Part shown: in pieces, positions 24,409-32,824 of the stretch
Numbering within the stretch: the first letter of the stretch is position 1
How the letters are laid out: each line of letters starts with the position of its first letter
Source of the DNA: an uncultured Eubacteriales bacterium
GTDB taxonomy: Bacteria > Bacillota > Clostridia > Oscillospirales > CAG-272
Assembly (NCBI GenBank): GCA_934446065.1
Contig: CAKSDP010000006.1
Coordinates: forward strand, 1 to 64,000
Length of the DNA: 64,000 nucleotides
Direction: 5' to 3'
The notes under the pieces: model-generated
The model's database searches: none
Told to the model about the DNA's origin: nothing
The model's input: only the letters and a program-made list of their open reading frames with translations
Program-made: the position numbers and the translations under genes

Positions 24409-25674
24409 TCAGACCGTCAAGCTGTAAAACAACGGGACGAGCGTTATTATAAGCGCGTAGTTTATAACGTCAAGAATAAAATTGTGCTTAAAGTAGTCGT
24501 TGAATCTGTATCCTGCGACCATGGACATACCGAGCGTTGAGCTTGCGAGCGGGCAGCTGAGCGCCGCGCCCGATGCGATTGTTATTCCGAGTGCAAAAGG
24601 GTACGGGTCAAGCCCTATCTTCGGTGCGATCGACAGCAGGATCGGCAGGACGATCATGATCGCGGTTGAGTTCGAGATAAACTGGCTTGTGAGCTGCACC
24701 AGCAGAACGAGAATACAGAACAGAAGATACGGATCAATCGAGCTGCCGACTATCCTCTCAAATGATTCCGAGATCAGCTTTGTGCCACCGGCAGATTCAA
24801 GTGCCTTCGCGATACCGAGGCATCCGGCAAGCCTGCCGACAATGTCCCAGTTTACCGCCGCCACCGCTTTTTTCTGCGTGATTCCGCTTGTTATGATGCA
24901 CAAGAGCGCCGCAGATGTGCTTGTCACGGCGAGCGGCAGCCACTCTGTAATATAGAGTACCACAGTTAAAATAAATATCACAGCGACTGTGATCATCCGG
25001 CTTCGTTTGTATTCGTGAGCGCGGCTACTCGTCTCGTAGTCACTGTTTTCCGGGCGATCGCCCCAGACCTTTTTTGCAAGAACACGACCGATCGTAAGAC
25101 AGTATACAAGTCCTGCCATAACGATGATACCGCCGATGGGAGTGAAATCAAATGTTTTGAAAAGCCGCACGCTCGCATCTTCGAGAAGCCCCTGCGCGGT
25201 CATCTGCTGCGTTGATCCGACAAGCGTTGATGTTCCGCCGAGAACGCAGCCGATCGCGATCGGCATGATGAGGTTGCGTCCGCGCACTTCACCCGACATG
25301 GACAGTCCCATGACTATCGGGATGAACACCGCGAGTACAGCCGAATTTGTTAGAAATGCGGACATCAGCGCCGAGACGATATACGTTCCTATAATGAGTT
25401 TGGTCTCGGAGCCTTTTGCAACATTGATGATCCAGCGGCCTACCGTCGCGGCAAGCCCGGATTCGGATATAGCCGCTCCGATCACCATTACACCGATGGT
25501 AAGGATGACTGTGCTTGACGCCATCTGACCGAAAGCGGTCTTGAAGTCGCAAACTCCGAATACCACCAGGAGAACGCATCCCAGTATGGCTGTCGTTGCC
25601 ATGGGGAGCTTGTCAATGACAAACAGCACGATACAAGCGGCAAATATTATAAGGGAAATCACATCGGTACCCAT
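24409..25674 (-). CDS. SLC13/DASS-type anion permease (divalent anion:Na+ symporter family)
   Basis: A 421-residue integral membrane protein with about eleven helices. Family marks are two re-entrant hairpins with SNT/TNS-type signatures: AFLTNSAVLAVFIPI in the first half and QFISNSTAIMIVLPI in the second, plus GCVLGGTSTLVGSTQQ. SLC13 and related CitM/ArsB-superfamily carriers move dicarboxylates, citrate, sulfate or similar anions with sodium. The particular substrate is unclear. A longer frame starts at 25725, but GAGG eight bases before the ATG at 25674 supports the shorter one. The MATE gene lies 93 bases upstream on the same strand, so the two may form one unit ending at the terminator at 24344. 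Confidence 0.85.
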   Translation of the reverse strand: MGTDVISLIIFAACIVLFVIDKLPMATTAILGCVLLVVFGVCDFKTAFGQMASSTVILTIGVMVIGAAISESGLAATVGRWIINVAKGSETKLIIGTYIVSALMSAFLTNSAVLAVFIPIVMGLSMSGEVRGRNLIMPIAIGCVLGGTSTLVGSTQQMTAQGLLEDASVRLFKTFDFTPIGGIIVMAGLVYCLTIGRVLAKKVWGDRPENSDYETSSRAHEYKRSRMITVAVIFILTVVLYITEWLPLAVTSTSAALLCIITSGITQKKAVAAVNWDIVGRLAGCLGIAKALESAGGTKLISESFERIVGSSIDPYLLFCILVLLVQLTSQFISNSTAIMIVLPILLSIAPKIGLDPYPFALGITIASGAALSCPLASSTLGMSMVAGYRFNDYFKHNFILDVINYALIITLVPLFYSLTV

Positions 25675-25767
25675 TCTCGGATCCTCACTTTCGTATGTGT
25701 TACAGTCATTCTGAACGAGGTACAAGGGAATACCGGGGAAATTTGCGGGGCGGGGAACAGGTGCGCT

Positions 25768-27135
25768 TTACGATTTCATGTATTTGTCCGCACGCTTAAG
25801 CGTATGCGCGAGGAATGTGGAGCTGAGCGCAAGTGAAACGGTCTCGGCAATCGGGAACGCAAGCCATATAAGCGTGAGATTGCCCGTGCGCGAGAGAAGC
25901 CATGCGGCGGGGAGGAGCACCACGAGCTGACGGCACACGGAAACGATGAGACTGTGCAGCGGGTTTCCGATCGCCTGACATACCGATCCTGCGATAATGC
26001 AGAATCCTGCGAGCAGGTAGTGCGTACCGATAATGCGCAGCGCAGGCACACCGATCCGCAGCATATCGTCTGACGCGTTAAAAATAAGTAGCAGCTTGTC
26101 CGGTATCAGCTCAAAAAGCAACATTCCGACAAGCATTATTGCAATAGCGGTGATGATCGTAAGCCTTATCGTGCGTCTGACGCGTTCTGCGCGCTTTGCG
26201 CCGTAATTGTACGCGATAATCGGTACCATGCCGTTATTAAGCCCGAATACGGGCATGAAAATGAAGCTCTGGAGCTTGAAGTACGCGCCGAATACAGCGG
26301 TAGCAGTTGTGGTGAAGCCGATGAGTATTTTATTCATACCGAACGTCATGACCGATCCGATGCTCTGCATGATTATCGTCGGAAGACCTATGCGGTATAT
26401 ATTCTTCACCGTTTCTCCGTGAAAACGGATCTCGCGGAAATGTATGTGAATTTCCGGGTTTTTGAAAATGTTGAAGATGATCGCGACAATAGCGGCGATG
26501 ATCTGTCCCGCAACCGTGGCGATCGCGGCGCCGGCAACCTCAAGACGAGGAAAGCCGCAGAGACCGAATATCAGGATCGGATCAAGAATAATGTTGATCA
26601 GCGCACCGATGAGCTGCGTGCACATTGCGAGAAACGTCCGTCCGGTCGATTGCAGCAGACGCTCAAAGCAGAACTGAAAGAATATTCCGATGGAGAAGCA
26701 CAGGCAGATGGATGTATAGCTCTCGCCGTAGGAGATGATCGCGGGCACGTCGGTCTGAAGCGCGAAAAACGTGCGCGAGAAAAAGATTCCGATAAGCATG
26801 AATACAACGAAGTTGCAGATCGCGAGGAAAATTCCCGTATTTGCAGCTTTATCGGCAGCCTCCTGTTCTTTTGCACCGAGTGCGCGTGAGAGGATCGCGT
26901 TCATTCCGACGGCTGTACCGCCGCCGAATGCTATCATAAGGTTCTGAAGCGGAAAGGCGAGCGAGATCGCGTTGAACGCGTCCTCGCTGAGCTTTGCAAC
27001 AAAAAAGCTGTCAACAACGTTATAGAATGCCTGTACGAGCATGGAGATCATCATAGGGATCGCCATTGAAAAAAGCAGCTTTGCTACGGGCATTGTGCCC
27101 ATTTTATTTTCTTTCGGTGCTAAGGTATTGTCCAT
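25768..27135 (-). CDS. MATE family multidrug/Na+-coupled exporter
   Basis: A 455-residue membrane protein with twelve helices in two homologous halves. Typical features are the N-terminal MPVAKLLFSMAIPMMISMLVQAFYNVVDSFFV, PLQNLMIAFGGGTAVGMNAILSRALGA in the first half, and GLNNGMVPIIAYNYGAKRAERV in the second. MatE proteins export cationic drugs, flavins or metabolites by sodium or proton antiport; the substrate here is unknown. AGAAGGAG six bases before the ATG at 27135 fixes the start; the extension to 27168 is not supported. A hairpin at about 27163-27203 separates it from the upstream dehydratase gene. Confidence 0.92.
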   Translation of the reverse strand: MDNTLAPKENKMGTMPVAKLLFSMAIPMMISMLVQAFYNVVDSFFVAKLSEDAFNAISLAFPLQNLMIAFGGGTAVGMNAILSRALGAKEQEAADKAANTGIFLAICNFVVFMLIGIFFSRTFFALQTDVPAIISYGESYTSICLCFSIGIFFQFCFERLLQSTGRTFLAMCTQLIGALINIILDPILIFGLCGFPRLEVAGAAIATVAGQIIAAIVAIIFNIFKNPEIHIHFREIRFHGETVKNIYRIGLPTIIMQSIGSVMTFGMNKILIGFTTTATAVFGAYFKLQSFIFMPVFGLNNGMVPIIAYNYGAKRAERVRRTIRLTIITAIAIMLVGMLLFELIPDKLLLIFNASDDMLRIGVPALRIIGTHYLLAGFCIIAGSVCQAIGNPLHSLIVSVCRQLVVLLPAAWLLSRTGNLTLIWLAFPIAETVSLALSSTFLAHTLKRADKYMKS

Positions 27136-27162
27136 TGGTTGCTCCTTCTGTAAAGTGAAAAG

Positions 27163-27203
27163 ACGCACAAAGGCAGACCGCCGCGTCTGCGTCCGGTCTG
27201 CCT
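27163..27203 (-). terminator. Probable terminator of the nucleotide-sugar dehydratase gene
   Basis: On the minus strand AAGGCAGACCG pairs with CGGTCTGCCTT around a 12-base loop, followed by a broken T-tract (TTTGTGCGTCTTTT). The stem is strong; the tail is only fair. Confidence 0.6.
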
Positions 27204-27224
27204 TGAGTGACGCATAAAATATTT

Positions 27225-29111
27225 TTATTTTTTCGGTACGCCCGCCATCTCGGGATGAAATTCCGGAACAATGCGCATCATGAGAGCGCGCAGCTCGTCC
27301 GGATCGGCATAAAAGGCGTTGTGAAGCTCCTCAAGCTCCTTTTCAAATACGGCGTCGTCTTTCTTCTGCGGACGTCCGATGTAAATGAGGTTATTCGGCG
27401 TTTTGCCGAGCCCCTCGCCCGAGAGGAGTATCTCCTCATAGAGCTTTTCGCCTTCGCGAAGTCCGGAATACTCGATCTTGATATCGACATCCGGTTCAAG
27501 TCCGGAGAGCCTTATCATTTTGCGTGCAAGATCGTCAATCTTTACAGGCTCGCCCATGTCAAGCACGAACACTTCGCCGTTGTTTGCGTATGCTCCTGCC
27601 TGAAGCACAAGTGAAACGGCTTCCGGGATGGTCATAAAGAAACGGATAATGTCGGGATGAGTTACCGTGACAGGTCCGCCGCGCTCGATCTGCTTCTTGA
27701 ACAGCGGGATCACGCTGCCGTTCGAACCGAGCACGTTTCCGAAACGAACAGCTGCAAATCTCACAGTCGATCTCGATGCAAAATACTGAACTACCATCTC
27801 ACACATACGCTTTGACGCGCCCATGACGTTCGTCGGATTTACGGCTTTATCGGTCGAGATGAGAATGAATGCCTCGGCGCCGTATTTGTCGGCGGCAGCC
27901 GCAGTATTGTATGTGCCGAATACGTTGTTCTTTATTGCCTCGTTCGGGGAGTTTTCCATGAGGGGAACATGCTTATGCGCAGCGGCATGGAAAACAAGTT
28001 GGGGATGGTAGTCCTCGAATATTTGATCAACACGACGGGAATCGCGGACAGAGCCGATGAGAACCGTGAGTGTGAGAGACGGGAACTTGTATTGCAGCTC
28101 CTGCTGAATCGCGTATGCGTTGTTCTCGTAGATATCAAAAATTATAAGACGCTCCGGCTTTGCTGCGGCGATCTGCCGGCACAGCTCAGAGCCGATCGAT
28201 CCGCCGCCTCCCGTGACGAGAACGGTTTTACCGACTATGTATGAGGTGATCTCGTGCAGATCGACCTTCACGGTGTCGCGCCCGAGCAGATCGTCAATCT
28301 CGACGCGGCGCAGCTTCTGTATGCTGACCTCGCCGTTAACAAGCTGATATATACCGGGCAGCGTCCGAATGGAGCAGTTTGTCTTCTGGCAGATCTCGAT
28401 GATCTCGTGACGGTTTTTCGGTAAAGCGCTCGGAATTGCTATTATGATCTCCTCGATCTGATATTTGTTGACAAGCTCGGGGATCGAGAAACGGTTTCCG
28501 AGAATCTTTACTCCATAGATCGAAGAGCGAAGCTTGTACGGATCGTCGTCAACAACACAGATGACTTTGTTCTTCACAGTAGGGTTGTTCTGAATCTCAC
28601 GGATAAGAGTTGCCGCGGCAACTCCGCCGCCGACAATAAGCGTGCGCACCTTTTCGCCGGAGTGCTTCTGCACGTTGTTCTTCAGCGAACGGATAAATCT
28701 GTAACCGAACCGGAGCGCAAGCATAAAGAAGCACAGGAAAAGCGCGTTTGTAATAGGGAACGTCAACGGAAGAATACCGTCTGTAATGTGAATATAGACG
28801 AGATTCAGTATGTTGAAGACGAACACAGCAGCAACGATCTGTATGGCTTCGTTTACGCTTGAAAATTCCCACAGGCTGCTGTAAATGCGGAAAGCGTGGA
28901 AAATAGCAACTGCGGAAAGCGTGAAGATTATTATGTGCGAATAATAATTCGTTGCGTATTTTTGAAAGAGTTCGGAGTGAATATTGAAATCAAAATGAAC
29001 AAAAAGAGTGAGAAACGCGGAAAGGTTGACGAACAACACGTCAACGAGCATGAGAAGAGAGATTTTCAGATATTTGTTAATATACTTCTTTGTATTTTTA
29101 ATATTAGACAT
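27225..29111 (-). CDS. Membrane-bound UDP-sugar 4,6-dehydratase (CapD/WbpM/PglF/EpsC family)
   Basis: A 628-residue enzyme for surface polysaccharide or glycoprotein sugar synthesis. Four transmembrane helices occupy about residues 15-140. A CoA-binding-like Rossmann domain follows (RTLIVGGGVAAATLIREIQ), and then the long-chain SDR catalytic domain with VTGGGGSIGSELCRQ. In place of the usual YxxxK there is NVMGASKRM, the SMK triad variant of WbpM/PglF-type UDP-GlcNAc 4,6-dehydratases. It likely makes UDP-4-keto-6-deoxy-HexNAc on the way to diNAcBac, QuiNAc or similar sugars. GGAG nine bases before the ATG at 29111 fixes the start. It is a single-gene unit with a promoter and terminator, apart from the glycan cluster at 59-64 kb. 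Confidence 0.93.
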   Translation of the reverse strand: MSNIKNTKKYINKYLKISLLMLVDVLFVNLSAFLTLFVHFDFNIHSELFQKYATNYYSHIIIFTLSAVAIFHAFRIYSSLWEFSSVNEAIQIVAAVFVFNILNLVYIHITDGILPLTFPITNALFLCFFMLALRFGYRFIRSLKNNVQKHSGEKVRTLIVGGGVAAATLIREIQNNPTVKNKVICVVDDDPYKLRSSIYGVKILGNRFSIPELVNKYQIEEIIIAIPSALPKNRHEIIEICQKTNCSIRTLPGIYQLVNGEVSIQKLRRVEIDDLLGRDTVKVDLHEITSYIVGKTVLVTGGGGSIGSELCRQIAAAKPERLIIFDIYENNAYAIQQELQYKFPSLTLTVLIGSVRDSRRVDQIFEDYHPQLVFHAAAHKHVPLMENSPNEAIKNNVFGTYNTAAAADKYGAEAFILISTDKAVNPTNVMGASKRMCEMVVQYFASRSTVRFAAVRFGNVLGSNGSVIPLFKKQIERGGPVTVTHPDIIRFFMTIPEAVSLVLQAGAYANNGEVFVLDMGEPVKIDDLARKMIRLSGLEPDVDIKIEYSGLREGEKLYEEILLSGEGLGKTPNNLIYIGRPQKKDDAVFEKELEELHNAFYADPDELRALMMRIVPEFHPEMAGVPKK

Positions 29112-29142
29112 TATATTTTTCTCCAATCAAACATACGAATTA

Positions 29143-29171
29143 ATTATACCACCACAATGGAGAAAAGGCAA
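29143..29171 (-). promoter_or_regulatory. Sigma-A promoter for the 4,6-dehydratase gene
   Basis: On the minus strand TTGCCT (29171-29166), 17 bases, perfect TATAAT (29148-29143) with TGG before it. It gives a leader of about 25 bases. Confidence 0.75.
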
Positions 29172-29225
29172 TAGAAAAATGTCCGAAATATTACAAAATT
29201 CGGGGATAAAAATATATTTTGTCTG

Positions 29226-29262
29226 TGCAAAACAGCGCCGCTTATGCGGCGCTGTTTTAAGC
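29226..29262. terminator. Terminator of the DUF4838 lipoprotein gene
   Basis: AAAACAGCGCCGC (29229-29241) pairs perfectly over 13 bases with GCGGCGCTGTTTT (29246-29258) around a TTAT loop. On the minus strand the stem ends in TTTT. It stops the lipoprotein transcript before it reaches the dehydratase promoter. Confidence 0.85.
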
Positions 29263-29265
29263 TGT

Positions 29266-31443
29266 TTATTTGTCCCAATCCGTGCCCCACCACGAAGTGG
29301 GTTTGTACCAATGCAGAGGGCTTACGGTGGTGTCGAGCGTCTCGGGGATCTGATCATCCTTGAAGATCGCAAGCATTATGCTGTCCTTGTACTTTGTCAT
29401 GCGATCAAAGAGCAGCTGATATCTGCGCTCGGTCTCAGCCTTTTCCTCGGGTGTGCCGTTCTTGTATCTCTCAGTGAACGTAGCCGAAATACCGTTGAAA
29501 TACATATGACATGAGAGCATCTCAAGACGGCGCTCCATCTCTGCGTATTCCGCCTTGGTGATTGCTTCCTCAAACACCTTGCTCGACCAGTCAAAGTTTT
29601 CGGCGATGTATTCGTAATCGTAGATATCGAACGGGGGAGACGCAAGTGCGGTCCAGCAGTTGTTCGTGCTGTCGCCCGCCGCCTCAAGCATCATAATGTA
29701 GTCATACAGTCCGTCCGCGGCAGCGTCACCGTAGAACACCGTGAGGAACTCGCGGATAGCCGCATCGTACTCATCCTCGCTCATATACGGATCCCAAAGG
29801 AGACGCGCGAACAGGTAAGACGTGAGATCGTCGAAGCCGAGTGTCGTGTCCTCGTTCTGAATGAACATACCCTTGACACCAAGCTCTGCGAAATATCTGA
29901 GATCGCGGCGCATCTGACCGATGATCGGCACGGGGGCGATCGTCTCGGCAAAGTTGTTTGCATAGTACCAGACGTGCACGTTCTCGGTAAGCTTCAGCCA
30001 ATTTTCAAGATTGCCGATGTGGTCAAAATTCTTGTATCCGCCGGTCTGCGGAGGGCACTCGGTTCCGTCGACCGAGTGATTGTTGCACGCGAGATAGTAG
30101 CAGAAGCCGATGTAGAGATTGTCGGCGATATCCATGCTCTTCGGTGCTGCCTCGGTCGGTTGATATGCGAGAGTCCAAAACTCTATTCCCGGATATTCCG
30201 GCGTAAGCTCAGCTGAAATGCGATTGATAAAGTCTATGAGCGTCGCGGATTTTGAACCGTATTTTGCGATGGTCTTCATGCAGTCGCGGCAACTGCACCA
30301 GCCCTCACCGTCGTTCTGCGATATCGAGATCTGAGGGAAGTTCACGCCGGGAGTGAGCCCGGAAGAAATCAGACTGTCAATGTACTTTCTGAGGTTTTCG
30401 ATGCACTCGTCGTAAATATCCGGATCGGAGTAGCACGGCGCCTGAAGATCGGGAACGGAAGGATTAAGGCGATATGCCGAGTGATTTGAGTCTGGACCAT
30501 AGCCGTAACCGTAGTCTTCCGACTGGATCCACTCCTGCCCCCACAGAGCGTTAAGCTTGCGGGCGATCCTGTTCTCGGCGTATTCTCTGCCGTAAGCCGA
30601 AGCAGGGTAGAGCCCTGTTTTTCCGTCGATATAGGTGAATGTATCGCGCCAAGCGAAAGTAATATCCGTTTTTTCGTATGAGGTCCCCTCATCAAGGGAG
30701 ATCATATCTGCATCATAAATATATGTAACGCCGCGTGAAAGGAAACGGAAGCCGAGCACATTTTCAAGAAAATCGTATGCGGCGTAAATGAGTCCGCGCT
30801 TGAGACCGCCGGTTATAATGAGGTCGCCGTTCTTCACCTCATATCCGACGCCCTCGTCACCGTATTTCGTTCCGTCATCAATTATGAGCTGAATATTGTG
30901 CTGTCCCGGCTTGTCGGTGATTTCGAGATCAAAGCCGCAAGCGTCAAGAATATAGAAATTAAGTATATCCGACGCGCTTTCTGCGGTGTCTTTGTATGAG
31001 CCGTCGGGATAGCTCTGCGGCATGACGATACGGTATTCGGATATATCGGTCCCCGCTATGAGAAGCTGCCCGATTCTTTCGTTCTCGCCGTAGACCACAT
31101 TTGAGCAGTTTTCCGTGTTGTTCGCGAAATATCTTACGGCGCGGTCGAACCCATCGTCGCTTTTCGCAGCGATTACGGTCTGATCTCCCACATTTTTGAT
31201 CACGTAACCCTCGCTGCGGAACATGGCGAGATCGATACCGTAATCTGCGGTTCTCTCCGCGTCGCAGACGAGAACCTTACCGTCAAAATCCCCGATGCGG
31301 TTCTGAAGCCATTCGGCGTACTTTTCACAGTCGCTCGAGGTCGAGCTGATGTTTGTCCGGTCAGCCGCATCCTTTGAGCCGCATGAGACAGCCGAGGTTA
31401 TAAGGAGAGCTGAGAGAAGGACGGCAGAGATAATTCGTTTCAT
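29266..31443 (-). CDS. Secreted lipoprotein with DUF4838 (glycoside-hydrolase-like) domain
   Basis: A 725-residue lipoprotein with signal MKRIISAVLLSALLITSAV and a lipobox ending in SC (C22). After a low-complexity linker there is an N-terminal domain of about 200 residues similar to the GH20/alpha-glucuronidase accessory fold (GLKRGLIYAAYDFLENVLGFRFL), then the DUF4838 region from about residue 220 with ISISQNDGEGWCSCRDCM, FWTLAYQPTEAAP and a barrel rich in Trp and Asp. It is probably a surface enzyme acting on plant or host glycans, but its activity is not established. GGAGG seven bases before the ATG at 31443 fixes the start; the frame running to 32127 is a shadow of tmcAL on the other strand. 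Confidence 0.85.
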   Translation of the reverse strand: MKRIISAVLLSALLITSAVSCGSKDAADRTNISSTSSDCEKYAEWLQNRIGDFDGKVLVCDAERTADYGIDLAMFRSEGYVIKNVGDQTVIAAKSDDGFDRAVRYFANNTENCSNVVYGENERIGQLLIAGTDISEYRIVMPQSYPDGSYKDTAESASDILNFYILDACGFDLEITDKPGQHNIQLIIDDGTKYGDEGVGYEVKNGDLIITGGLKRGLIYAAYDFLENVLGFRFLSRGVTYIYDADMISLDEGTSYEKTDITFAWRDTFTYIDGKTGLYPASAYGREYAENRIARKLNALWGQEWIQSEDYGYGYGPDSNHSAYRLNPSVPDLQAPCYSDPDIYDECIENLRKYIDSLISSGLTPGVNFPQISISQNDGEGWCSCRDCMKTIAKYGSKSATLIDFINRISAELTPEYPGIEFWTLAYQPTEAAPKSMDIADNLYIGFCYYLACNNHSVDGTECPPQTGGYKNFDHIGNLENWLKLTENVHVWYYANNFAETIAPVPIIGQMRRDLRYFAELGVKGMFIQNEDTTLGFDDLTSYLFARLLWDPYMSEDEYDAAIREFLTVFYGDAAADGLYDYIMMLEAAGDSTNNCWTALASPPFDIYDYEYIAENFDWSSKVFEEAITKAEYAEMERRLEMLSCHMYFNGISATFTERYKNGTPEEKAETERRYQLLFDRMTKYKDSIMLAIFKDDQIPETLDTTVSPLHWYKPTSWWGTDWDK

Positions 31444-31488
31444 TGATGAACCTCCGTTGGAGTGTCGATGACACAATTCTACGGATGG

Positions 31489-31517
31489 ATTATAGCACAA
31501 ATTGCCTAAAATTTCAA
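31489..31517 (-). promoter_or_regulatory. Promoter of the DUF4838 lipoprotein gene
   Basis: On the minus strand TTGAAA (31517-31512), 17 bases, perfect TATAAT (31494-31489) preceded by TGC. It is back to back with the tmcAL promoter, only about 30 bases away. Confidence 0.8.
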
Positions 31518-31545
31518 TACCAACATCCCTTTTTTGAATAAACAT

Positions 31546-31574
31546 TTGACAAACCGCCGCCGGTGCTGTATTAT
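31546..31574 (+). promoter_or_regulatory. Promoter of tmcAL
   Basis: TTGACA (31546-31551), 17 bases, TATTAT (31569-31574). The ATG at 31603 follows CGGAGAG with a short leader. Confidence 0.7.
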
Positions 31575-31602
31575 ACTTGTAGAATAAATTACGGAGAGAC
31601 AT

Positions 31603-32760
31603 ATGACGACGGCGATAATTTGCGAGCTGAATCCACTCCACACGGGGCACGAGTACCTGATCTCGGAGGCGAAGAAGAACGGGCGCGTTGTGCTTGTGAT
31701 GAGCGGGAATTTCTGCCAGCGCGGCAGCAGCGCTGTCTATAACAAATATCTCCGCGCACGCGCCGCCATTACGTGCGGTGCAGATCTTGTGATCGAGCTG
31801 CCGTTCCCCTGGTGCGCGGCGGGCGCGGCGGATTTTGCCCGTGCGGGTGTTCACATTGCGAACGCGGTCGGAGCCGATCGGCTTATGTTCGGGAGCGGGA
31901 GCGGCAACGCCGATCTGCTTGCGCGCGCAGGTGCGCTTATGGCGCAGGGTGATTTTGACACGATGTACCGCGATGCCGAGCGGGAAAATCCCGATATGGG
32001 CGCCGGAGCGCTGAGGCAGATGCTTCTTTGCAGACTGCTCGGCGAGGACGCCGCCACGCTCACAAATCCGAATGATATACTCGGCGTCGAGTATTTCAGA
32101 TATGCCGAATTGTCGGGAGGTCTGCAATGTGCGCCGATTCCCAGACGCACAGACGAAACGACATCCGCGACCGAGCTTCGGCGTATGATGACAGACGGCG
32201 ATCTATCATCAGCCATGCCTTTTATCCCTACCGCCGCGCGTGAGATATTCACAAAATCCGATCTTCTGCCGGAGAATCGGCTGTATGATGCGGAGCAGCT
32301 GTATTTCAGGCTTGCGGACCCCAATCCCGAAAACATCGCCGAAGCGTCCGGAGGGCTGGGCTTTCGCCTGATCCGCGCCGCAAACGAAGCCGAAAGCGGG
32401 GAAGCGATGCTCGCGGCTGCCGCAACCAAAAAATTCACGGTTGCGCGGCTACGTCGTGCTGCTTTGTACATGACGTGCGGGATCACACGCGCGGATATAA
32501 GAGAAGATCCGACCTTCACCACCGTCCTCGCGATCGGGCGTGAGGGACGAGAGATACTGAGAGACGCTTCAAAGCGGGGCGATATCCGGATCGTGACAAA
32601 GCCCTCCGATCCGCCGGATGGCTGCGCCGAGCAGTATGAGCGAAGCTCTGCCGCAGACAGGCTCTATGCAGCCTTGCCGCAAAATCGTCTGACATCCGGA
32701 TATTTTTCGGCAGCGACACCGTATACGGAAAAACAAAAAATGCGGCACCGCCGCGTTTGA
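31603..32760 (+). CDS. tmcAL: tRNA(Met) cytidine acetate ligase TmcAL (nucleotidyltransferase fold)
   Basis: A 385-residue cytoplasmic enzyme that activates acetate with ATP and forms N4-acetylcytidine at the wobble base of elongator tRNA(Met), aiding accurate decoding. The N-terminal nucleotidyltransferase motif ICELNPLHTGHEYLI corresponds to the family EFNPFHNGH signature. It is followed by VVLVMSGNFCQRGSSAVYNKYLRA and ADLVIELPFPWCAAGAADFA, all characteristic of this group. Helical C-terminal domains fill the rest. The annotation by family is firm; activity is known from Bacillus TmcAL. The gene is transcribed away from the DUF4838 lipoprotein gene. Confidence 0.92.
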   Translation: MTTAIICELNPLHTGHEYLISEAKKNGRVVLVMSGNFCQRGSSAVYNKYLRARAAITCGADLVIELPFPWCAAGAADFARAGVHIANAVGADRLMFGSGSGNADLLARAGALMAQGDFDTMYRDAERENPDMGAGALRQMLLCRLLGEDAATLTNPNDILGVEYFRYAELSGGLQCAPIPRRTDETTSATELRRMMTDGDLSSAMPFIPTAAREIFTKSDLLPENRLYDAEQLYFRLADPNPENIAEASGGLGFRLIRAANEAESGEAMLAAAATKKFTVARLRRAALYMTCGITRADIREDPTFTTVLAIGREGREILRDASKRGDIRIVTKPSDPPDGCAEQYERSSAADRLYAALPQNRLTSGYFSAATPYTEKQKMRHRRV

Positions 32761-32785
32761 TATAAAGCACAGTTTATGCTATAAT
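32757..32785 (+). promoter_or_regulatory. Promoter of the second GH27 gene
   Basis: TTGATA (32757-32762), 17 bases, perfect TATAAT (32780-32785) with TGC before it. The -35 box overlaps the tmcAL stop codon. Confidence 0.75.
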
Positions 32786-32824
32786 AAACAAAATTCCCGC
32801 AGGGATTCAAACAGGAGATTTACT

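Noticed and set aside
31444..32127. Long N-terminal extension of the DUF4838 lipoprotein
   Set aside because: It is antisense to tmcAL, crosses two promoters, and would bury the signal peptide; GGAGG and ATG at 31443 explain the start.
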